This document shows, one piece after another, positions 54,702 to 61,611 of a stretch of 64,000 nt of DNA. A program made the translations under genes and the position numbers. This DNA comes from Corynebacterium renale. Its GTDB lineage: Bacteria; Actinomycetota; Actinomycetes; Mycobacteriales; Mycobacteriaceae. The stretch is from the NCBI RefSeq assembly GCF_002563965.1, contig NZ_PDJF01000001.1, forward strand, positions 434,001 through 498,000, given 5' to 3'. Each line of letters begins with the position of its first letter. Within the stretch, counting starts at the first letter, position 1. Under the pieces are notes generated by a model. The model was not told the DNA's origin. It made no database searches and was given only the letters and a program-made list of their open reading frames with translations.

Positions 54702-54902
54702 TCATGCGGCGGGATCCATGCGGCAGAACCGGTCAAGCTCTTGTTCTGGGATGAGAATCTTCAAGCCTTTGCGCGGTGTAGCACCGCGGCGTCGTCCTGA
54801 GCGGATTTCGCCGCGGCGTACGAGGCGGCGGACGAATTGTTCGCTGTAGCCGGATCTGGCGGAGAATTCCTTGACGGTTAAGAAGGTGGTATTGTGATTC
54901 AT
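54702..54902 (-). CDS. Excisionase-like helix-turn-helix protein
   Basis: A 66-residue MerR/Xis-type DNA-binding protein: TVKEFSARSGYSEQFVRRLV is the helix-turn-helix and KGLKILIPEQELDRF the wing. Such small proteins direct excision by the integrase or act as early regulators. AAAGGA precedes ATG 54902; the frame is open further upstream but without a suitable start. Its distance from the integrase gene (over 2.6 kb) makes an excisionase role likely but not certain. Confidence 0.7.
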   Translation of the reverse strand: MNHNTTFLTVKEFSARSGYSEQFVRRLVRRGEIRSGRRRGATPRKGLKILIPEQELDRFCRMDPAA

Positions 54903-54928
54903 GGTTTCCTTTATTTGATTCCACTGGT

Positions 54929-54960
54929 CCTCACCGGTTGCGGCGGTGAGGGCCGTTTTT
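54929..54960 (+). terminator. Hairpin with T tract between two early genes (plus orientation)
   Basis: CCTCACCG pairs with CGGTGAGG around a seven-base loop and is followed on the plus strand by GCCGTTTTT. It would end plus-strand transcription opposing the early operon. The 208 bases between 54902 and 55111 contain no gene I can support; a 32-codon minus-strand frame there lacks a convincing start. Confidence 0.5.
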
Positions 54961-55110
54961 CTTTTGGTGGGGAGGCAGTACCTCTCGGCAGAAAGGGACC
55001 GGTCATGGGTACGCCTTACGTGCCGCGTGTCCTCATCGCGCGGCACTCCCCTAGTGCCCGCCGGTGGCTCGCACACCGGCGCCGACTAGTCGGGCTTCGT
55101 GTCTCCGTCT

Positions 55111-55302
55111 TTAATCGCTGTAGAATTCGGCGGTCGCATGGTCGCCTCGCCGGAGTGCATTTTCGCGACAGAATCGCCTGGCCGATGCTTTAGCTTCGGC
55201 GATAATCTCCTTTGCGCGATCTTCGCCGGCAAGGTATTTGATCTCGCTTTCGAACACGCCATTGAGGTAGGCGACGTATTCAAGTGTTGAGGTATCCATC
55301 AT
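55111..55302 (-). CDS. Small early protein (63 residues)
   Basis: Begins MMDTSTLEYVAYLNGVFESE, followed by a charged helix (AKEIIAEAKASARRFCREN). AAAGGAAAAGG precedes the double ATG at 55302. It is the second gene of the leftward early operon after the Cro-like gene. Function unknown. Confidence 0.65.
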   Translation of the reverse strand: MMDTSTLEYVAYLNGVFESEIKYLAGEDRAKEIIAEAKASARRFCRENALRRGDHATAEFYSD

Positions 55303-55336
55303 CAGCCTTTTCCTTTCTTGTGCTTCTCGACGTCGC

Positions 55337-55546
55337 TTATGCGGCGGGGTCGAGGATGTTTGCTGCTTTGAGGTGTGCTTGGCGTCGGGCTTCGAGGATT
55401 GCCGCGGTTTGCGGTGTGATTTCGGCGCCGTAGCGTAGGTTTTCGAGTTGTTTTGTTGTGATTCCGAGGAAGCCGGCGAGGTCTTGGTCGCTTGTGGCTG
55501 CGATGTCGCGGGCTAGGCCGTCGAGGTATCCAGGTTTCAACTTCAT
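55337..55546 (-). CDS. Cro-like helix-turn-helix regulator
   Basis: A 69-residue protein with a Cro/CI-type helix-turn-helix (DQDLAGFLGITTKQLENLRY). The start is ATG 55546, four bases past GGAGA; an upstream in-frame TTG is inside that site. It is the first gene of the leftward early operon and divergent from the repressor gene. By analogy with other temperate phages it would shut down the repressor promoter in lytic growth. Confidence 0.75.
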   Translation of the reverse strand: MKLKPGYLDGLARDIAATSDQDLAGFLGITTKQLENLRYGAEITPQTAAILEARRQAHLKAANILDPAA

Positions 55547-55577
55547 CCCGTTCTCCAATCTTTAACGTTGATGTTAA

Positions 55578-55606
55578 TTTTTATCAGCCGTGTTATTTTT
55601 TGTCAA
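55578..55606 (-). promoter_or_regulatory. Leftward early promoter
   Basis: On the minus strand TTGACA (55606-55601), 17 bases, then TAAAAA (55583-55578). Transcription would begin near 55571 and lead into the Cro-like gene. It is back-to-back with the repressor promoter. Confidence 0.7.
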
Positions 55607-55619
55607 CTTTTACCGGTTT

Positions 55620-55634
55620 TGTCATTTATTGACA
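55620..55634. promoter_or_regulatory. Palindromic operator in the immunity switch
   Basis: TGTCA-TTTAT-TGACA is a perfect inverted repeat that covers the -35 box of the repressor promoter. TGTCA also recurs at 55601 in the -35 of the leftward promoter. Binding by the repressor or the Cro-like protein is inferred. Confidence 0.55.
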
Positions 55635-55657
55635 TGCCTGACCTTGATGTTTAAAAT
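55629..55657 (+). promoter_or_regulatory. Repressor promoter, likely giving a leaderless mRNA
   Basis: TTGACA (55629-55634), a 17-base spacer and TAAAAT (55652-55657) form a near-consensus promoter. The ATG of the repressor gene is at 55665, seven to eight bases after the -10 box, where transcription should start. There is no ribosome site before the ATG. Confidence 0.75.
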
Positions 55658-55665
55658 TGACATCA
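55645..55665. promoter_or_regulatory. Second palindrome over the repressor start
   Basis: TGATGT (55645-55650) and ACATCA (55660-55665) form an inverted repeat centred on the -10 box and ending at the repressor start codon. A further TGATGT half-site lies at 55569-55574 near the leftward start. These may be operators of the switch. Confidence 0.5.
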
Positions 55666-56195
55666 TGCAAAGAAAAGACTTTGGAGAATGGCTTGCGTCG
55701 CTACCCGGCGCGCCGACGCCATCGCTTGCGGCTAAAGCTGCGAAGCTCAATCACTCCAGCCTGCTGAACCATGTAAACCGCCGCTATACGACGGCGGAGA
55801 ATGCGATTGCGATTGCTCGGGCGTATGGGGTCGCGCCGGCGGATGCGCTCGTCGAGATGGGCTTCCTGAATGCTGACGAGGTTGGCGCCAGTGAGTCGCT
55901 TGCGGTGCGTGAGGCGTTAAAGCGTGCGGACTGGGAGGACATTTTCGCGGAGATCACCGCGCGGGTGAATGCGTCGGAGATGTTTGAGGGCACCTTTGAG
56001 CTGTCGCTGGATACGCCGGTGGAGATTCCGGAGCCTGCAGACCTGGCGGCGAAGCGTAAGGCGAAGGAAGCCGGCGCGACTGTCCACAAGGGTGAGAATT
56101 GGCGGGAGAATGAGAAGCCGGAGCGTGCGCACGTGGCTGACACCACCCCGCCGGAGCCCGGGCCAGGGGATGATGGCTACCACGACGGGCCGTAA
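55665..56195 (+). CDS. Phage immunity repressor (HTH, CI-like)
   Basis: A 176-residue protein. The N-terminal domain has a helix-turn-helix in TPSLAAKAAKLNHSSLLNHV, followed by AENAIAIARAYGVAPADALV. The C-terminal third is acidic and proline-rich (TPPEPGPGDDGYHDGP), with no LexA-type protease fold visible. Divergent orientation from a Cro-like gene and overlapping operators identify it as the lysogeny repressor. I chose ATG 55665 because the promoter places the RNA start there. Confidence 0.75.
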   Translation: MQRKDFGEWLASLPGAPTPSLAAKAAKLNHSSLLNHVNRRYTTAENAIAIARAYGVAPADALVEMGFLNADEVGASESLAVREALKRADWEDIFAEITARVNASEMFEGTFELSLDTPVEIPEPADLAAKRKAKEAGATVHKGENWRENEKPERAHVADTTPPEPGPGDDGYHDGP

Positions 56196-56206
56196 AGGAG
56201 ACGGCT

Positions 56207-56587
56207 ATGAGCACACCGGACCAGATCGCCATCTACACCACCGAGGACGGCAAGGCGCACGTTCGTCTTCAGCTTAAAGACGGCACCGCGTGGCTTAGCC
56301 AGAAGCAAATGTCCGACCTGTTCAATGTCGGTGTTTCTTCAATCAGCAAGCACTTAAAGTCCATCTATGAAGATGGGGAACTTTTACGCGAAGCAACTAT
56401 TTCCAAAATGGAAAATGTTGCCCTTGAACAGGGGCGTTCGGTACGCCGCAACATCGAGCACTACAACCTGGATGCCATCCTTGCGGTTGGTTACCGTGAG
56501 GCCGAAGACGCCCGCGTCAATGCGAAAGACATGGCTGAACTTGCCCGCGAGGTCAAAGCACTCAAGGCAGGCGACAATGGCACATAA
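56207..56587 (+). CDS. Short RhuM-family protein
   Basis: A 126-residue protein. Segments DGTAWLSQKQMSDLFNVGVS, SISKHLKSIYEDGEL and RNIEHYNLDAILAVGYRE are the characteristic N-terminal RhuM core, a DNA-binding-like fold. Full RhuM proteins are roughly 300 residues or more; here the sequence ends about 30 residues after ILAVGYRE, so only the core is kept. AAAGGAG precedes the ATG. It overlaps the ImmA gene by 11 bases and follows the repressor by 11 bases. Confidence 0.8.
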   Translation: MSTPDQIAIYTTEDGKAHVRLQLKDGTAWLSQKQMSDLFNVGVSSISKHLKSIYEDGELLREATISKMENVALEQGRSVRRNIEHYNLDAILAVGYREAEDARVNAKDMAELAREVKALKAGDNGT

Positions 56588-56987
56588 TTACTACTCTTTG
56601 CTTGATTTAGCCTCAGGCATGGGAGTGTTTGTCGACTTCGACGATATGGGCTGGTTACCAAAAGGACACAAAGGAGGGTGGTTCCCCGAATTCGAACTAA
56701 TCTTGCTCGCACAGAACCTCAACCACGTCGAACAGCTATGCACTCTTGCTCACGAATTAGGCCATGCGCACCACGGACATGTACCCGGCGCGCAAGGGTG
56801 GTGGTCTGCACGCCAGGAGCAGCAGGCTGACCAGTTCGCGGTGGAGTTGCTCATCAGCCCGGGCGAGTATGCCCTTGCTGAGAATCTTTATGGCCCAGCG
56901 GCATCCGCTATTGCACACGAGCTCGGGGTCACAATCCATGTCATTACGACTTGGCGGCACATCATGAACGACCGATTGTACACCTGA
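56577..56987 (+). CDS. ImmA/IrrE-family metallopeptidase (right of repressor)
   Basis: A 136-residue zinc peptidase. LAHELGHAHHG provides HExxH and EQQADQFAVELLI the third ligand glutamate. In ICEBs1, ImmA cleaves the ImmR repressor to induce the element. Here it follows the repressor and a RhuM-like gene and could act on either. The start ATG 56577 overlaps the preceding gene, suggesting coupling. No separate DNA-binding domain is present. Confidence 0.85.
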   Translation: MAHNYYSLLDLASGMGVFVDFDDMGWLPKGHKGGWFPEFELILLAQNLNHVEQLCTLAHELGHAHHGHVPGAQGWWSARQEQQADQFAVELLISPGEYALAENLYGPAASAIAHELGVTIHVITTWRHIMNDRLYT

Positions 56988-57043
56988 CCACAGGCCACTA
57001 CGCCCAACGTCTGAAAACTTGCCATCGATCCGGAAGGACTCTC

Positions 57044-57394
57044 ATGAAATACCTACTACCCACCATGGTAATCAGCCTATCCGTCCTGCTCACAGGGTGC
57101 GGAGGTAGCTCCACAAGCACAGAAAAGGAAAAAGCAAAAACGACAGTCGACGAAACAGAAGCTCGACTCTCCTGCGAAGACCTCGTGAGAGGGCAATTGA
57201 AGTCCCCATCGAGTGCACAATTCGCACCTCGTAAGGAGTGGACTTTCACCCCAGTTACTGGTGGCTACCGCGCTTCGGGGTGGGTAGATGCGGACAACAG
57301 TTACGGAGCATCAATAAGGAATACCTTCACATGCACGGTTACCGAAGGCCCAAGCGAGGGAACAGTCTACAGAAATCTCGAGAGCTTCGGATAA
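57044..57394 (+). CDS. Prophage lipoprotein
   Basis: A 116-residue protein with a lipoprotein signal peptide and lipobox LLTGC (lipidated Cys about residue 19), then a linker rich in Ser, Thr and Lys. The C-terminal domain contains CEDLVRGQLKSPSSAQFAP and TFTCTV, a domain seen in other small actinobacterial and prophage lipoproteins. GGAAGGA precedes the ATG. It is expressed from the lysogeny side of the switch, so it may alter the cell surface or exclude other phages; this is inference. Confidence 0.75.
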   Translation: MKYLLPTMVISLSVLLTGCGGSSTSTEKEKAKTTVDETEARLSCEDLVRGQLKSPSSAQFAPRKEWTFTPVTGGYRASGWVDADNSYGASIRNTFTCTVTEGPSEGTVYRNLESFG

Positions 57395-57447
57395 CAAACT
57401 AAGCCTGGAGGGAGTATGCCGACTGGCAGCCTTCCACTTACGAGATG

Positions 57448-57483
57448 CGCCTTGGGGTGAGCGGGCAGGCTCACCCCAAGGCG
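57448..57483 (+). terminator. Strong hairpin between lipoprotein and integrase genes
   Basis: A perfect 15-bp stem (57448-57462 with 57469-57483) around a six-base loop. There is no following T tract, so it may act as a terminator or RNA-stability element that separates the immunity genes from the integrase. Confidence 0.6.
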
Positions 57484-57530
57484 ACTAACAAAGAATGTCC
57501 AGCGACTAACTAGACAGGAGACGATTCTAC

Positions 57531-58751
57531 ATGGGACACGTACGCGACCTGTGGACCAAACCCAACCCAGATAAAACCAGCCGCAAGAAGCGCATCAAAT
57601 CCGCTCGCTGGGGCAAAGGCAAACGCTGGCTAGCCGTCTGGGAAGAACACGGTAAACCCGTCTCCAAAGCCTTCGCAACCGAAGACGCCGCCGAAGCCTA
57701 CGTGGCCACCGCCCGCGTCGGCCAAGACCACGGCACCTGGATTACCAAGGATAAGCGCGACATCACCCTTGGTGACCTCTGGGAACCATGGATCGAATCG
57801 AAAGCCAGCCGCGCACCCAAAACCATCGCCTCCTACAAGTCAGCGTGGGCGCATGTTGCCCCCGTCTTCGGTGACACACCTATCTGCGAACTCGACGGGC
57901 CGACAATCACCACCTGGATCGACACCCTCCACACCAGACGCGTCGGACAAACCTCAAGCCAACCACTAGGCAGTGGCCAAAAACGTAAAGTTGGCATCGT
58001 TATCAACGCCATCCTGAAGCTCGCAGTCAAGCAATCCATCATCTACCGCAACCCACTGGAATCCGGTGACCTTGTCCGCCAAGAGAAAGGACGTCGTCGG
58101 GCGCTGCGCGTGGGCGAGATCGACCGCTTGCTTGCTGCCGCACCCACCGAAGAAGCAGAACTCCTTGTCCGGGTCCTGCTCATGACGGCCATGCGCCCCG
58201 GTGAAGCCAAAGGCTTAACTGTCGATGACCTGGACTACCGGCGAGGACGACTGACCATTCGCCGCTCTGTTGACGCACTCGGGCACCCTGGACCCACCAA
58301 GAACAAACTCCACCGCGACGTGCCCGTCGGCGGGGACCTACTCCTGGACCTCGAAGACGCCTGCGTCGGTAAAAACCCCGACGATCTACTCCTGCCCGAC
58401 GAGCATGGCCACGTGTGGACAGACGCCAGATGGCGGCGCGTCTGGCGCCACATGTGCGAGATTGCTGGCCTCGAGGGCATTGACACCTACACCCTGAAAC
58501 ACACCGGGGTGACCATGGCCATCGCCGCAGGGGCAGACGTTTACGTGGTCCAGCGCATGTGTGGCCACGCAGACGCCTCGACCACACTGAACGTGTACGG
58601 CCACCTCTGGGACGAAGGGTTAGACGCTATCCCGGATGCGATGGACGCGCACCTGGCCGCCGAGCGCGACCGAGAGACCCGGCGCGCTGCGCGTCGTTCG
58701 CAGAGGACTGCGCGGCGGGGTGGCATGCGGGCGGTGCCGGAGGCGATTTAG
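57531..58751 (+). CDS. int: Tyrosine integrase
   Basis: A 406-residue phage integrase. An AP2-like arm-binding N-terminus (KRWLAVWEEHGKPVSKAFAT) is followed by a SAM-like core-binding domain (about residues 80-160) and the catalytic domain. Catalytic Arg I is in TAMRPGEAKG, the C-terminal box is MCGHADASTTLNVYGH with the nucleophile Tyr. The middle box reads YTLKHTG where most family members have HxLRHT, so Arg II is Lys. It inserts the phage into tRNA-Thr. It lies 1.4 kb from attR, with two genes in between. Confidence 0.92.
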   Translation: MGHVRDLWTKPNPDKTSRKKRIKSARWGKGKRWLAVWEEHGKPVSKAFATEDAAEAYVATARVGQDHGTWITKDKRDITLGDLWEPWIESKASRAPKTIASYKSAWAHVAPVFGDTPICELDGPTITTWIDTLHTRRVGQTSSQPLGSGQKRKVGIVINAILKLAVKQSIIYRNPLESGDLVRQEKGRRRALRVGEIDRLLAAAPTEEAELLVRVLLMTAMRPGEAKGLTVDDLDYRRGRLTIRRSVDALGHPGPTKNKLHRDVPVGGDLLLDLEDACVGKNPDDLLLPDEHGHVWTDARWRRVWRHMCEIAGLEGIDTYTLKHTGVTMAIAAGADVYVVQRMCGHADASTTLNVYGHLWDEGLDAIPDAMDAHLAAERDRETRRAARRSQRTARRGGMRAVPEAI

Positions 58752-58980
58752 CGCTTTCGCTCGCGCTAAGCGGCCAGTTAACCCGAGCGTGGCGTTTCAA
58801 TTTTGCACAAGATATTGTGCGTAATTATTCTCGTACTCAAGACGCTAACCCGTGAAGGATTAAGCTGGGTTCCCGAATGGGAGTAGGGCTTCGGCCTTAG
58901 AATTCCTTTGCTCCAAGGGTTAGCGTTTTCTTTGTTGGCGGTCGGCGATGGTCGCCTTCGTAGAGAATTTGGGGGTACTG

Positions 58981-59445
58981 CTATGCGAATAGCGTTAGGT
59001 AAATAACTCTGCTTGCGATGATCCCGAGACCCGCTAAAACCGCGAGCATCACGATTTTGTCAACAATGATGCAAAACCAAAACAGTCGCGGCCATCTCTC
59101 TAATGCCTGGTTGAACCGGATATCTGGGGCATCGCTACTTGGATTAGTGCAATCTGCCAGGAACTGGAAACAGCCGATAGCTGGGTGCCATTTCACTAAA
59201 GCAGTCAAGAATGCCGGGGACCCAACGGGCTTCTGCATTGCGGTAGATAGCGGGTCAGGACTGGGGTGTGCCCGCCTCATCGTATCCGCTAGATCCACGG
59301 CCTCCGAGTTCAGCTCTTTGTCACGATTGGCGAGATCCTCTTTCCCCTTGCGCGCAAGCTCGTCTACGTTGTGGCTTTCCCAATCGGTACCGTCTGGCGT
59401 GTCAGCTTTTGGGGCGCCTGTGTTATTAGCTTCGTCGGACGTCAC
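58981..59445 (-). CDS. Prophage protein with C-terminal membrane helices, paired with ImmA
   Basis: A 154-residue protein. The first 75 residues are highly charged and soluble. A hydrophobic segment lies near residues 78-95, and a strong transmembrane segment at about residues 120-145 (LFWFCIIVDKIVMLAVLAGL). It starts on a GTG overlapping the ImmA stop by one base (TAGTG). The pair is transcribed towards the integrase gene. No known family is recognised. The 229 bases between it and the integrase gene contain no supported gene. Confidence 0.7.
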   Translation of the reverse strand: MTSDEANNTGAPKADTPDGTDWESHNVDELARKGKEDLANRDKELNSEAVDLADTMRRAHPSPDPLSTAMQKPVGSPAFLTALVKWHPAIGCFQFLADCTNPSSDAPDIRFNQALERWPRLFWFCIIVDKIVMLAVLAGLGIIASRVIYLTLFA

Positions 59446-59930
59446 TATGGGTTCTTCTTTAAACGTGAGTGCCTCTTGCGCACTGCGGGCAGTGATACCC
59501 CGAATTCTGCGGCAGCAGCATACTCGCCTTTCGTAATGATCTCATGGAATTGATCAGCAGGCATGAGCAGTTCTCCTGCGAACTCATCTGCGTAAAACTC
59601 GTGGAGATCATAATGTTTTGACGACCTGTGGTCGATGAAAGAGTAATCATCATCTTCAGCAAGTTTCATTCGGTCTACGAGGTGCCCAATTTCATGTGCA
59701 AGCGTGAAGCGTTGCCGCTGAGGGGTGTCCGACGCGTTAATAAAGATTTCGGGGGACTTGTTTGCTTCTTTGACCACGAAACCGGAGATGTCCGGGTCGA
59801 GGTTGCCCACCCATACCTCGGCGCCGAGCATGTTTGCTATCTCTGTGAGACTACCCAGCCCGTGCTTACTTACAGGTACAGCGTCGCGTATTGCGCGAGC
59901 TTCGTTTCGTGCCGATTGCCACGCCAACAT
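59445..59930 (-). CDS. ImmA/IrrE-family metallopeptidase (next to attR)
   Basis: A 161-residue protein. LAHEIGHLVDRM provides HExxH, and EFYADEFAGELLMP the third ligand, with the usual C-terminal helix AAAEFGVSLPAVRKRHSRL. GGGAGG precedes the ATG at 59930. It forms an operon with the membrane protein gene. It is a different lineage from the ImmA gene at 56577-56987. Its substrate is unknown; no regulator gene lies beside it. Confidence 0.85.
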   Translation of the reverse strand: MLAWQSARNEARAIRDAVPVSKHGLGSLTEIANMLGAEVWVGNLDPDISGFVVKEANKSPEIFINASDTPQRQRFTLAHEIGHLVDRMKLAEDDDYSFIDHRSSKHYDLHEFYADEFAGELLMPADQFHEIITKGEYAAAAEFGVSLPAVRKRHSRLKKNP

Positions 59931-60049
59931 AGCGTCACCTCCCTCATTGATGATTCACCGTAAGCATATCAATTTGTATTGCTACTTTCCTGGCTACCCC
60001 TTACCCAGCACGCCTTGCTGTTATGGCCCAAAACGCCTTGCCTTCATGT

Positions 60050-60076
60050 TCGGTCTGTGCTCGGTCTGTGTTCGGT
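60050..60076. promoter_or_regulatory. Candidate integrase arm-type sites, right side
   Basis: TCGGT occurs at 60050-60054, 60061-60065 and 60072-60076, spaced exactly 11 bp, in the context GTTCGGTCTGT, GCTCGGTCTGT and GTTCGGT. The two copies beside attL share motif, spacing and orientation. This is about 83 bp from the core repeat. Confidence 0.55.
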
Positions 60077-60131
60077 AAAAGAAGTAACATCTTGGCCTTT
60101 CTTGGCACAACGTTACCGTTTTGTTACACGG

Positions 60132-60168
60132 AAAACCCCAGCTAAAACAATGTTCTAGCTGGGGTTTT
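60132..60168 (-). terminator. Prophage-supplied terminator of tRNA-Thr
   Basis: AAAACCCCAGCT (60132-60143) pairs with AGCTGGGGTTTT (60157-60168), followed on the minus strand by TTTTCCG. The right arm lies mostly in the shared att repeat and the left arm is prophage DNA, so integration rebuilds a terminator for the tRNA. Confidence 0.85.
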
Positions 60169-60215
60169 GGTGGAGCCGCCTGCGAGAATCGAACTCGCGA
60201 CCTTCTCATTACGAG
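60159..60215. repeat. attR: 57-bp core repeat
   Basis: Identical to 23235-23291. It extends from the terminator arm through the 3' end of tRNA-Thr to the anticodon-stem region. The tRNA continues to the right in chromosomal DNA, so the prophage restores an intact tRNA here. Confidence 0.95.
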
Positions 60216-60246
60216 TGAGACGCTCTGCCGACTGAGCTAAGGCGGC
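60171..60246 (-). tRNA. tRNA-Thr, anticodon CGT
   Basis: The minus strand starts GCCGCCTTAGCTCAGTCGGC and folds into a full cloverleaf: 7-bp acceptor stem, D arm, anticodon loop CTCGTAA with anticodon CGT, and T arm with TTCGATT. The discriminator is T and CCA is encoded (60173-60171). It is the prophage attachment target and remains intact. Confidence 0.96.
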
Positions 60247-60338
60247 CGGTCCAACGGCATACGCGCGCTGTAAACCAGAAGCCAATGTTAGCGCATCGCC
60301 GCGCCGCGCCAAAATTCGGCGCACCTGGCGCCTGGCGC

Positions 60339-61577
60339 CTAGTTCACCCGATACGCCATGCGTAGCCGTCCGACGAGCGCGTCGGTAGCAATCGTCGGGT
60401 TCACGTTGACGCTGATCTGTTGGCGGCAGATTTGGATGGCGTCGAGGCAGGCAAGCAGTCCAGTCTCTCCCACGTTCTCGGCGAGTTCGGCGGCAAGCGG
60501 CGCGAAGTCGGGGTGGATGGGTGCCACGTCGGAGCCGATGGCCAGCAGTAATGCGTCGCGGTAGAGGCCGGCTAAGTCGACGAGTGAGAGGTCGAGGAGG
60601 TCGCGGCGGCGTCGTGTAGCGCGGCGCTTGATCTCCTTCTCCAGATCCTTGACCTGCCCTGCCGCCCCGCGCACCGCTTTTTGGGCGCCTTTGCCGCGCG
60701 CACCCACGCCGAGGGAGCGTTCGAGGGCGGCGACCTCGGCGGCGTCGGCTTCCGCCCAGGTGTCGTCGACTTCCTTGTCCACGGATTTCACCAGCGCCCC
60801 CATCGCCTGGAAGCCTTGTTCGCGGTGCGCAATCAGCTCGGCGACATTGAGCACCTGGGCGCGGCGGCGTTGCATCTCCGGGCTGGTCACCAGCCGGCGT
60901 GCCCGGCCGATGTGCCGCAGGGAGGCGTGCGCGGCCAGCTGGGCGTCCTGCTCACTCGCCCCTTCTTCTGCGACGAGAATGCGGGCTACTTCGCGTGCCG
61001 ACGGCGACGGCACGTACAGGTGCCGGCACCTAGAACGTAGCGTCACGATGAAGTCGAGCGGATCCGTCGACGGGGCGCAGAACAGGATAATTGTGCGCGC
61101 CGGCGGCTCTTCGACCGTCTTGAGCAGCGCGTTGGCGGACTCCTTATTAAGGCGGTCGGCATTGTCGATGATCACCACGCGCCACTTACCTACCGTCGGC
61201 AGCGTGTGTGCGGCGGGGAGGAGGACCTCAGTCACGTATTTGACGGGAATGACCAGGCCTTGGGGGCGGACGAACTCGACGTCGGTGTGCGCGCCCTCGA
61301 AGACGCCGCGGCACGCGTCGCAGCGTCCACACCCGATCTCGTCGGGGTCCGTGCACTCCAGCGCGGCGGCGAAAGCGACGGCCGCCTCGGAACGCCCGGA
61401 ACCAGGCGCGCCCGTGATGACCCAGGAGTGGGCCAGGGCATAAGCGTCGGCGTCGGTGGCGTGGCCGGCGATGCGTCGTCGAGCAGCTGCGGCGGCGCGG
61501 AGGATTGTTGCGGCGACCGCCGGGGTGTCAGCTAGCCGTTCGGCGACGCTGCGTGTGGGTTCCGTCGAGTGTGTCAC
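60339..61577 (-). CDS. holB: DNA polymerase III delta-prime subunit
   Basis: A 412-residue AAA+ clamp-loader subunit. GAPGSGRSEAAVAF is the P-loop, CGRCDAC the zinc module, and VVIIDNADRLNKESANALLK with KTVEEPPARTIILF the Walker B and sensor 1 region typical of delta-prime. It helps load the beta clamp during replication. I chose the GTG at 61577, where the family's usual N-terminus begins; an ATG at 61613 would overlap the divergent gene's start. In M. tuberculosis this is Rv3644c, next to the same cyclase. Confidence 0.9.
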   Translation of the reverse strand: MTHSTEPTRSVAERLADTPAVAATILRAAAAARRRIAGHATDADAYALAHSWVITGAPGSGRSEAAVAFAAALECTDPDEIGCGRCDACRGVFEGAHTDVEFVRPQGLVIPVKYVTEVLLPAAHTLPTVGKWRVVIIDNADRLNKESANALLKTVEEPPARTIILFCAPSTDPLDFIVTLRSRCRHLYVPSPSAREVARILVAEEGASEQDAQLAAHASLRHIGRARRLVTSPEMQRRRAQVLNVAELIAHREQGFQAMGALVKSVDKEVDDTWAEADAAEVAALERSLGVGARGKGAQKAVRGAAGQVKDLEKEIKRRATRRRRDLLDLSLVDLAGLYRDALLLAIGSDVAPIHPDFAPLAAELAENVGETGLLACLDAIQICRQQISVNVNPTIATDALVGRLRMAYRVN

Positions 61578-61611
61578 ACCGCCCACCCTAGTGTGTCCTA
61601 GAGTAGAGGCC

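Larger units (their letters stand above)
23235..60215. mobile_element. Integrated siphovirus-type prophage in tRNA-Thr(CGT)
   Basis: A 57-bp perfect direct repeat marks both ends (23235-23291 and 60159-60215), giving a 36,924-bp unit. Inside are a tyrosine integrase, repressor/Cro switch, terminase, portal, capsid, tail, tape measure and lysis genes in siphovirus order. The late and early genes are transcribed leftwards; the repressor, immunity and integrase genes rightwards. Genes on both sides are ordinary chromosomal genes. Most functions for a complete phage are recognisable, but the antirepressor reading frame is broken. Confidence 0.96.

Noticed and set aside
54894..55193. 99-codon plus-strand frame in the early region
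   Set aside because: It runs through a terminator-like hairpin and against two minus-strand genes, and has no credible start.
58752..58980. Possible small gene or RNA after the integrase
   Set aside because: Only very short frames and weak local repeats; no promoter-terminator pair that I can support.
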